Both the position numbers and the translations under genes were made by a program. DNA of 64,000 nt, taken from contig MWYV01000044.1 of NCBI GenBank assembly GCA_002050435.1, positions 28,394 to 92,393 of the forward strand, given 5' to 3'. This stretch comes from Chitinophagales bacterium 33-2 (GTDB lineage: Bacteria; Bacteroidota; Bacteroidia; Chitinophagales; Chitinophagaceae). How positions within the stretch are numbered: the first letter of the stretch is position 1; each line of letters begins with the position of its first letter. Under the pieces are notes generated by a model that worked only from the letters and a program-made list of their open reading frames with translations, had not been told where the DNA came from and searched no databases. Shown piece by piece: positions 54,430-61,609 of the stretch.

Positions 54430-54545
54430 GTGATTGAATCTCCTTCCAAACGAAATAAGGGGGCTTTAAGTTTTTTAAAAACACAACATCCTTCAAGCCC
54501 ACATTGAATTTCAGCGACGGATTTAAAACAATAAAACTTTTACCG
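54430..54545 (-). repeat. Block alpha in island C (inverted copy)
   Basis: Reverse complement matches 25884-25994 across ~105 bp, including GTGGGCTTGAAGGATGTTGT and AGCCCCCTTATTT. The C copy ends at the CCGGACAGCAG boundary. Confidence 0.8.
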
Positions 54546-54570
54546 GACAGCAGTGATTAGCAAATCCTCT

Positions 54571-54801
54571 TTAATGTTGTTGCAGTAAATATTTTTCCAG
54601 TGCTTCCACCGCCTGGTTTTTAAGGTCTGGGGGAAGCTGGGTTGCTTCCACCCAGCTATCATGTTCCCTTTTCAGGATAAAACTTTTTTCATCTGCTGCT
54701 CCTTCTTCAGGAGAAAATCTATAGGCTTCATTCTCAAAGCGGATCCGATAAGGAATACTTTGTTTTTGAATGACAAGATTTGTTTTAAACAGATCAACCA
54801 T
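54571..54801 (-). CDS. 76-residue uncharacterised protein
   Basis: Starts MVDLFKTNLVIQKQSIPYRI, then SPEEGAADEKSFILKREHD and PPDLKNQAVEALEKYLLQQH. Soluble, no signal. It starts one nucleotide after the OmpA-lipoprotein stop, so translation is probably coupled. The longer frame beginning upstream is inside ompA and is not used. No family recognised. Confidence 0.6.
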   Translation of the reverse strand: MVDLFKTNLVIQKQSIPYRIRFENEAYRFSPEEGAADEKSFILKREHDSWVEATQLPPDLKNQAVEALEKYLLQQH

Positions 54802-54802
54802 C

Positions 54803-55642
54803 TTATTGTCCCGGTTTATTGAGATGGGCTCCGTCACCTGTTGGAGCCTGTTGCAGCAGCTGCATGATCTCATCAAGCTTTGGAGCAAGGATAATTTCCG
54901 TGCGCCTGTTTAATTGCCTTCCCTGTGCAGTGGTATTGGAATCAACGGGTTCATAATAACTTTTGCCGCTGGCTACAACTCTTGTAGGGTCTACTTGATA
55001 TGTGGTGGTCAGGATTCGTACAATTGCAGTTGACCTGGCTACACTGAGGGCCCAGTTATCTTCGTATCTACCTTTGATGGGAATGGAATCTGTATGGCCT
55101 TCCACTACAACGTTTATGTCCGGATTGATATTTAAAACCTGCGCAAGCGTACTCAGGGCTTCTCTACCTTTTGGATTTACCACCGCGCTACCAGAAGGGA
55201 ATAATAGATTTTCCTGCAAGCTTACATATACTCTGCCATTCTTTGTAAATACCTGCAATTCATTTGAATTAAACCCTACGAGTGCATCTGCCATTTTCTT
55301 TCTCAGGTCTTCCACAGCCTGGCGCTGCTGGTCCATGATCTTTCTTAGTTCCCAAAGCCTTTGCTGTTCTTCTTCCAGTTGTTTTTGTGTAAGGTTGGCC
55401 ATGCCTGCAGCCTCTGCTGCGCGTTTTAATGCGTCATTCCATTGACTGGTCAGGCGTGCATTTTCACCTTCCATTGTTTGTATCTGGCTGCGCAACTGGC
55501 TGATATCATTATTCAGGCTGTTGTTCCTTGCCAGCAGATCCTGTTCACGTGTGATGGCTTCATTATAACGTTTTGATGATACACATGAGGTAAGTAACAG
55601 GATGGGAAGTAAATAGATAAAGAGGCTGCTGAATTTTTTCAT
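54803..55642 (-). CDS. OmpA-family peptidoglycan-binding lipoprotein
   Basis: 279-residue lipoprotein (lipobox LLTSC, Cys20). Residues about 24-125 are a coiled coil rich in Gln and Arg. The C-terminal OmpA domain (about 145-262) has NVVVEGHTDSIPIKG, ALSVARSTAIVRIL and GRQLNRRTEIIL, the peptidoglycan-binding signature. It links the outer membrane to the wall. Its two-gene operon includes the 76-residue protein. Transcribed away from the kinase-like gene. Confidence 0.92.
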   Translation of the reverse strand: MKKFSSLFIYLLPILLLTSCVSSKRYNEAITREQDLLARNNSLNNDISQLRSQIQTMEGENARLTSQWNDALKRAAEAAGMANLTQKQLEEEQQRLWELRKIMDQQRQAVEDLRKKMADALVGFNSNELQVFTKNGRVYVSLQENLLFPSGSAVVNPKGREALSTLAQVLNINPDINVVVEGHTDSIPIKGRYEDNWALSVARSTAIVRILTTTYQVDPTRVVASGKSYYEPVDSNTTAQGRQLNRRTEIILAPKLDEIMQLLQQAPTGDGAHLNKPGQ

Positions 55643-55837
55643 AACCTTTTTTAAAAAAACGTAAAAAATTATGCCATTGAAGGCTGAATCCCTGGCAATT
55701 TGCTGGGTGTATGTGTTTCAATTGAAGGTAACCATCTTCACGGTGATGACTACTCTTTTTTATTTGCATCAGCAATTGCACATAAACTGGCTGGCATAGT
55801 AAATGAATCAGCAAGAGCATCAGACATATTGATTTAC

Positions 55838-57286
55838 ATGATCCAGAGAGCAGGTTTCTTTTTTTTGATGTTGATGTATTTGCCGGCTATGGGCCAGGTA
55901 AAACTGGGTATTGAATCCAGGGATAGTGTGACCAGGCAGGCCAGCAAAAAATATGAAGGCGCAACTTTTCTTACAAAAGTTTTACTAGGCAGCAATTACA
56001 GGGATGTGTGGGCACATCCGGTAAAAGTGCAGGTATTTCGCATGTCTGAATCGGATTTTACCATCACCCAACTAGGCGGAGGACAGCAAACGCTTTCGCT
56101 TAGAATGAAAGATAAACTGGGAAGAGAATGGGTGCTCAGAACGCTTGATAAAGATATTTCTCGCCTCAGACTTCCGGGTTTGATTCCTAAATCTTTATTC
56201 ATTCCCATGGCCCAGCAACTGATCTCTGCAGGCTTTCCTTATAGCCACAATATTGTTTATGAACTTGCCCGGACCACAGTTATAGTTGCAGCACGCCCTT
56301 ACCTGGTATGGGTAGATGATGATGCGGGACTTAAGGAACACAGGAAAATTTTTGCAAATAGGTTTTGTGTGCTGGAGCAGCGGGAGCCAACACCTGATGA
56401 TTCGGACACTAAAAGCACTGAAACGGTACTTGAAAAAATTACCGGGGAAAACGATCATCTCGTTGTTCAGAAAAACCTGCTCAAAGCAAGGCTGCTGGAT
56501 ATGTTGGTGGCAGACTGGGACAGGCATGCTGATCAATGGCGTTGGGATAAAGTGGATATAGGCACTGAAAATTATTATTATGGAATTCCGCGCGACAGGG
56601 ACCAGGCGTTTTTTTTATCAGACGGCGTGATCCCGAAACTGGTTCAATGGTTTGGCATGAAGCAGTTGGTAGGTTTCCAAAAGGAGCTTCACCTCAAAAA
56701 AATGAACTGGAAATCCTGGACCTTCGACCGCACATTTTTAAATGAGTTGGGAGTAACCGAATGGAAGGATGTGATCAAGCAATTTCAAAAACAGGTGAGC
56801 GATACCGTGATAGAAAGAGCAGTGAAACAAATGCCGCCTGAAATCTTTGAAATGGAGGGACAGCAGTTCATTGAAAAATTAAAAAGCAGGCGCAATGCTT
56901 TACTTGATGCAGGCATTGAATACTACAGGTATATTTCACAGGTAGTGGTAGTAAATGGTTCCCAGGAAAATGAAAAGTTCTTCATCACCTCATCCAATGG
57001 TCAGTTGACCGTTACCGGAAGTGATGCCTCTTCCGGCCGTGTATTTTATCAACGCTCATTTGATGACCAGGATACATGGAAGATCATAATTAACGGACTG
57101 GGCGGTAAAGATGTTTTTATAATGGATTCCTCTGTTTCTTCAAAAATAAGGATCGAAATATCTGGAGGAGCAGGTGCGGATACCTACTCAATAAAAGGAG
57201 ATGTACACACGATGATCCGGGATGACAAATCAAACGAAAACCAATTCGATATAGCGGGCAGAGCAAGAAAAAAGCTGACAAAATAA
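55838..57286 (+). CDS. Secreted protein with kinase-like motifs (DxDRH, RDRDQ)
   Basis: 482-residue protein with a signal peptide (MIQRAGFFFLMLMYLPAMGQ). It resembles the domain that precedes the beta-barrel in some large Chitinophagaceae surface proteins, here without the barrel. Motifs: LGREWVLRTLDKD (N-lobe-like), DWDRHADQWRW at 226-236, and PRDRDQAFF at 251-259. These look like the catalytic and metal-binding loops of the FAM20/HipA/PI-kinase-like fold, a resemblance I infer, not establish. The last ~70 residues (GLGGKDVF, SGGAGADTYS) look like a small beta domain with possible calcium loops. The start at 55838 is chosen for the signal peptide. Confidence 0.68.
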   Translation: MIQRAGFFFLMLMYLPAMGQVKLGIESRDSVTRQASKKYEGATFLTKVLLGSNYRDVWAHPVKVQVFRMSESDFTITQLGGGQQTLSLRMKDKLGREWVLRTLDKDISRLRLPGLIPKSLFIPMAQQLISAGFPYSHNIVYELARTTVIVAARPYLVWVDDDAGLKEHRKIFANRFCVLEQREPTPDDSDTKSTETVLEKITGENDHLVVQKNLLKARLLDMLVADWDRHADQWRWDKVDIGTENYYYGIPRDRDQAFFLSDGVIPKLVQWFGMKQLVGFQKELHLKKMNWKSWTFDRTFLNELGVTEWKDVIKQFQKQVSDTVIERAVKQMPPEIFEMEGQQFIEKLKSRRNALLDAGIEYYRYISQVVVVNGSQENEKFFITSSNGQLTVTGSDASSGRVFYQRSFDDQDTWKIIINGLGGKDVFIMDSSVSSKIRIEISGGAGADTYSIKGDVHTMIRDDKSNENQFDIAGRARKKLTK

Positions 57287-57449
57287 GTTATTTACGTGAT
57301 CACTTATCCTGAAGAATATGACCTTCATCGGGCATAATCCCATTCCCGTCTAAGGGACAAATATTACTCCTGTACATTCAGCTATTTTCGCTTCAGAATG
57401 ATGACATTATATATATCGCATTCATTCTAAATCTAATTTTAATCTTACT

Positions 57450-57845
57450 ATGAAATACACCATTCTTTGGGCGGATGATGATTCGGATGATTTGATGATG
57501 ATGAAGGAGATCTTGATCAAGAATAGCCGGAATTATAAAATCGAGGAAGTTCATAACGGAAAAGAAGCACTGGAATTTCTTGCCACTTCGGCGACCACTT
57601 CAACCCTCCCCTGCCTTATTATACTGGATATCAATATGCCGATACTTGATGGAAAAGAAACCCTTTCCATCATAAAAAGAACAGAGGCATACAGTGAGAT
57701 TCCTGTAGTTGTGTTTACCACATCTTCAAGCGAACTGGACAAGATGTTTTGCCAAAAACATGATGTAGAGATGATCACAAAACCACCAAATTATAAAAGT
57801 CTCGAGTCTGCTGTTTTGAAGCTGCTCCATTATTGCCCCCTTTAA
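57450..57845 (+). CDS. Single-domain response regulator (CheY-like)
   Basis: 131-residue receiver domain: ADDDSDD at residues 8-14, phospho-Asp60 in IILDINMPILDG, Thr/Ser in VVVFTTSSS and Lys in MITKPPNY. Second orphan regulator of the same subtype as that at 11158-11550, and also without a kinase nearby. A convergent terminator hairpin separates it from the minus-strand gene. Confidence 0.93.
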   Translation: MKYTILWADDDSDDLMMMKEILIKNSRNYKIEEVHNGKEALEFLATSATTSTLPCLIILDINMPILDGKETLSIIKRTEAYSEIPVVVFTTSSSELDKMFCQKHDVEMITKPPNYKSLESAVLKLLHYCPL

Positions 57846-57847
57846 AA

Positions 57848-57863
57848 AAACCCCGAAGGGTTT
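57848..57863 (-). terminator. Terminator hairpin AAACCC / GGGTTT
   Basis: Stem AAACCC-CGAA-GGGTTT; on the minus strand it is followed by a T-run, so it ends the small gene at 57869-58162. Confidence 0.7.
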
Positions 57864-57868
57864 CAATA

Positions 57869-58162
57869 TTATCCGGCTGGATGACCGCCAAAGCGGTTCC
57901 TCCCTTCTAAAATGGGCTTGGCTTTTAATTCAATAGCGTAACCTAATTCGTCGGAAAGATCTTTATACCGATCATCAGCTACCCAGCGTCTTCTTTCTTT
58001 TTGCAGGGTTAATTGCCGGGGAGGGGCTGTTTCTGATCTTCCATTATATTTCTGAAGCCGGGCGACACAGCGTCCGTCATCATTGATTACAACATTGTAA
58101 TGTGCCAAAGCGCCTTCATGTAATACTACTGCTGTCATTTCCATACACATTGCTTTAGACAA
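57869..58162 (-). CDS. Small uncharacterised protein, up to 97 residues
   Basis: Soluble, no signal; reads TAVVLHEGALAHYNVVINDD and later YGRSETAPPR-like basic sequence (YNGRSETAPPRQLTLQKERR). Several ATGs are possible at 58162, 58150, 58144 and 58138; the exact start is unclear. No family recognised. It has its own terminator. Confidence 0.55.
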   Translation of the reverse strand: MSKAMCMEMTAVVLHEGALAHYNVVINDDGRCVARLQKYNGRSETAPPRQLTLQKERRRWVADDRYKDLSDELGYAIELKAKPILEGRNRFGGHPAG

Positions 58163-58420
58163 TCAATTTTCCAAAGATGATGCCTTTTTACTTATGTGTA
58201 AAATGGCCCTTTCCTTCCCCTCAACGTTGTAAAAATTGTGCTGTAAGAGCAAGTGAAGCAGAATTTTAAAATGAAAAGACTTTAATAGGGAATTATTTGT
58301 AGAGGGTAATAACCATTTGTTTATTTATTAAGGGTGAATCAACAGCATTGTTCAACCAAATTCTAATAAATAATGGTTCTGATGGTTGAAGGCGGGGCAA
58401 AAGAATTGTAGCGATCATGG

Positions 58421-59332
58421 ATGGATCTACAAAAAGCTTTAGAACTCATCCAATCCAAATTAATGGAATGGCTGAAGGATTTGGTGCGCATGCTACCAAA
58501 CCTCATTCTGGCCATTATTGTTTTGTTTTTAGGAATTTATTTGTCCAGGCTCTTCAGGAATATTGTTTCGAGGATGGTTCATCGCCTGTCACACGGAAAA
58601 GTCCTCACCAATCTGTTCAGCAATTTTGTTTTCATAATTTGTATTGGTATTTCCATATTTGCAGCGCTCAGTATTCTAAACCTCGATAAGGCGCTTACAT
58701 CCATGCTGGCTGGGGCTGGAATCGCAGGACTTGCCCTGGCATTTGCATTCCAGGATATTGCGGCCAATTTCATGTCAGGCATTCTAATCACACTACGCAA
58801 ACCACTGCGTATTGGTGACATAGTAAAGGTGAAAGATTATATGGGTAAAGTTATGGCCATCAACCTTAGGGATACCGTAATACTCACTTTCCAGGGCCAA
58901 ATGGTGATCATTCCCAATAAAGAGGTGGCTCAAAACCCGATTGAAAATTATACCATGCTCGGAAAAAGAAGAGTGGACCTGACAATAGGTGTTTCTTATG
59001 GGGAAGACCTGGAGAAGGTAAAAGAAGTAACACTCAAAGCAGTGGAGCAGATTCCTGGCCTTTCACCCACCGAACCAATAACGTTTTTCTTTACGGAGTT
59101 TGCCGACAGTTCTATTAATTTTTCCCTTAGATTATGGGCTGCAACACCCGAACAGCCTGAGTTCCTCCGTATCCAGAGCCACTCCATCATGAGTGTCAAA
59201 AAAGCCTTTGATGAAAATGATATTACAATTCCATTTCCTATCCGAACACTGGATTTTGGAATCAAAGGCGGACAAAAACTGGAAGAAATGAATCTTGACC
59301 TGATGCGGCAGAAAAAAGACAATATAAGTTGA
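58421..59332 (+). CDS. mscS: Small-conductance mechanosensitive channel MscS
   Basis: 303-residue MscS channel: TM1-TM2 at about 25-82, then the pore helix TM3 at about 91-118 (LTSMLAGAGIAGLALAFAF with FQDIAANFMSG), then the beta domain (RIGDIVKVKDYMGKV, NLRDTVILTFQGQMVIIPNKEV) and a C-terminal cytoplasmic alpha-beta domain. Relieves osmotic downshock. The ATG at 58421 is used; the neighbouring ATG at 58417 is in another frame. Confidence 0.94.
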   Translation: MDLQKALELIQSKLMEWLKDLVRMLPNLILAIIVLFLGIYLSRLFRNIVSRMVHRLSHGKVLTNLFSNFVFIICIGISIFAALSILNLDKALTSMLAGAGIAGLALAFAFQDIAANFMSGILITLRKPLRIGDIVKVKDYMGKVMAINLRDTVILTFQGQMVIIPNKEVAQNPIENYTMLGKRRVDLTIGVSYGEDLEKVKEVTLKAVEQIPGLSPTEPITFFFTEFADSSINFSLRLWAATPEQPEFLRIQSHSIMSVKKAFDENDITIPFPIRTLDFGIKGGQKLEEMNLDLMRQKKDNIS

Positions 59333-59488
59333 GGCGTTTCTATTTTTAAACAGCTGAATGCATTATTAGATATTTTACTGTCAATCTGTCCTTTCTTACC
59401 GCTTTGGAACATCCATTGATAATAAGGTGGTCGGGCGCAATCAACGGCCTAATTACAAGCATTCAATTTAAATAAATATTTATCCATT

Positions 59489-61384
59489 ATGGTACAGGAA
59501 AAAGGAACCATTTCCATTCACACTGAGAATATCTTTCCGATCATCAAAAAATTTCTTTATTCTGACAATGAGATCTTTTTACGCGAACTGGTGAGCAATG
59601 CTGTGGATGCCACACAAAAAGTAAAGCGCCTGGCTGCCCTCGGGCAAATGAACGGCGACCTTGGCGACCTTACCATAAAAGTGGAATTTGATAAAGAGGC
59701 TCGCACGATTTCCATAACCGATAAAGGCATTGGAATGACAGCGGAAGAAGTAAAAAAATACATAAACCAGATCGCTTTTTCCGGTGCCACAGAATTCATG
59801 GAAAAGTTTAAGGAAGCCAGTGATGCCAACGAAATCATTGGGCGGTTCGGACTTGGATTTTATTCTGCATTCATGGTGGCGGATAAAGTAGAAATTCAGA
59901 CGGTTTCCTACCAGGAAGGCGCAACCCCTGCGCGTTGGGTTTGTGATGGCAGTACCGAGTTTGAAATTTCAGAAGGCAGCCGCACAGAAAGAGGCACTGA
60001 AGTGATCCTTTATCTCAATGCCGAATCTGAAGAGTTCCTGGAAAAACACCGGCTGCAATCCATACTGGACAAATACGCCAAATTTCTGCCGGTGCCCATA
60101 CAGTTTGGAACCAAAACCGAAACGAATGAAGATGGTGTGGATGAAAAAGGGGCGCCTAAATACAGTACCACAGATGTTCCCAACATCATCAACAATACCA
60201 ACCCGGTCTGGACAAAGCAGCCTACGGAATTAATGGATGAAGACTACCTGAATTTCTACAGGGAGCTCTACCCGATGTCGGAAGATCCTTTGTTCTGGAT
60301 CCATCTGAATGTGGATTACCCTTTTAACCTCACAGGGGTGCTTTATTTTCCTAAACTTAAAAATGATTTCGAAATTCAGCGCAACAAGATCAAATTGTTT
60401 TCACGCCAGGTTTTTATAACAGATGAAGTAAAAGATATTGTTCCCGAATTTTTGATGCTGTTGCATGGTGTGATCGATTCCCCAGATATCCCGCTTAATG
60501 TGAGCCGCAGTTTCCTGCAGGCCGACAGCAATGTGAAAAAGATCAACAACTATATTACAAGAAAAGTAGCCGACAAACTGCATGAACTCTTTAAGAAAGA
60601 CAGGAAATCTTACGAAGAAAAATGGGAAGACATTGGATTGTTTGTAAAATATGGCGCATTGAGTGAAGAAAAGTTTTTTGAAAAAGCAAAGGATTTTGTT
60701 TTGCTCACCAACACATCCAAAGAACATTTTACACTGGAAGAATATAAGATCAGGGTAAAGGATTTTCAGACGGATAAAAACGATTCTACGGTTTATTTAT
60801 ATACGGTGGATGCAGAGCGCCAGGATGGGTATATCAGCTCGGCTAATAAAAAGGGCTATGATGTTTTGGTGATGAATTCTCCTATCGACAATCATTTCAT
60901 GCAGCACCTGGAAATGAAACTTGAAAAAGTTTCCTTTAAAAGAGTGGACGCAGATGTGCTGGATAAGATCATACAAAAAGAAGATGCCGCCGGACATAAA
61001 TTAACTGAAGAAGAAACCACGCGAATAAAGGAAGTGTTTGATAAAGCCATTGCCAATCCGAGCATGAAAGTAGAAGTGGAAAGTTTGTCAGATGAAGAAA
61101 TGCCGGTAACCATAACCATGGAAGAATGGATGCGCAGGATGAAAGATATGGCCAAAATGGGCGGCGGAGGAATGCAGTTCCACGGAGCGTTTCCTGATCA
61201 TTATAAAGTTTCGATCAATGGCAACCACAGCCTGGTTCAAAGAATACTGACAACGGAAGGTGAAATGCAAACGGCACTTGCAAGACAGGCTTTTGATCTT
61301 GCCCTGCTTTCACAAGGCATGCTGAAAGGTGCCGACCTTACGGCTTTTGTTGAAAGAAGTGTACAAACCATGAGCAGTCAGTGA
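59489..61384 (+). CDS. htpG: Molecular chaperone HtpG (Hsp90)
   Basis: 631-residue ATP-dependent chaperone. The N-terminal ATPase domain has LRELVSNAVDA, ITDKGIGMT, and IGRFGLGFYSAFMVAD; the middle domain has WIHLNVDYPFNLTGVLYFPK and LNVSRSFLQAD; the C-terminal dimerisation domain follows. Complete gene. It is followed by a perfect 13-bp stem terminator-like hairpin. Confidence 0.96.
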   Translation: MVQEKGTISIHTENIFPIIKKFLYSDNEIFLRELVSNAVDATQKVKRLAALGQMNGDLGDLTIKVEFDKEARTISITDKGIGMTAEEVKKYINQIAFSGATEFMEKFKEASDANEIIGRFGLGFYSAFMVADKVEIQTVSYQEGATPARWVCDGSTEFEISEGSRTERGTEVILYLNAESEEFLEKHRLQSILDKYAKFLPVPIQFGTKTETNEDGVDEKGAPKYSTTDVPNIINNTNPVWTKQPTELMDEDYLNFYRELYPMSEDPLFWIHLNVDYPFNLTGVLYFPKLKNDFEIQRNKIKLFSRQVFITDEVKDIVPEFLMLLHGVIDSPDIPLNVSRSFLQADSNVKKINNYITRKVADKLHELFKKDRKSYEEKWEDIGLFVKYGALSEEKFFEKAKDFVLLTNTSKEHFTLEEYKIRVKDFQTDKNDSTVYLYTVDAERQDGYISSANKKGYDVLVMNSPIDNHFMQHLEMKLEKVSFKRVDADVLDKIIQKEDAAGHKLTEEETTRIKEVFDKAIANPSMKVEVESLSDEEMPVTITMEEWMRRMKDMAKMGGGGMQFHGAFPDHYKVSINGNHSLVQRILTTEGEMQTALARQAFDLALLSQGMLKGADLTAFVERSVQTMSSQ

Positions 61385-61421
61385 TCATTGATTAATCAAT
61401 GCTGCACCAGTAAGATCAAGT

Positions 61422-61452
61422 AATAAGGCTTCACCATTCGTGAAGCCTTATT
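61422..61452. terminator. Hairpin AATAAGGCTTCAC / GTGAAGCCTTATT
   Basis: Perfect 13-bp stem with a 5-nt loop, 37 nt after htpG and before the convergent adhesin gene. AT-rich ends can serve as terminator for both strands. Confidence 0.8.
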
Positions 61453-61609
61453 GTTATGTAAACATTTTGGAAATTCGATAAAGCTAGGGCAGAATCAATT
61501 CAACTATTCCACCTTCGCATTGCTTCGGTCTCCGGGGGCCAAAGCCTTTGGCGACGGACGCGGGCAGGCGTTCAACCCCTATTCAACAATAATTCCGCCA
61601 CATCCAACA

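Larger units (their letters stand above)
53966..54553 (+). repeat. Island C: composite intergenic repeat
   Basis: Left end CTGTTGTCCGGGG (53966-53978), block delta 53980-54038 (AATCAAACATCACTTTAAG, GCCTCAGGCCTGCAGGCC palindrome), CAATGGT-related sequence at about 54065-54092, three epsilon units (54106-54413), and block alpha inverted (54430-54545) ending in TACCGGACAGCAG. Lies between convergent genes. Composition matches islands A and B in different order. Confidence 0.75.
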
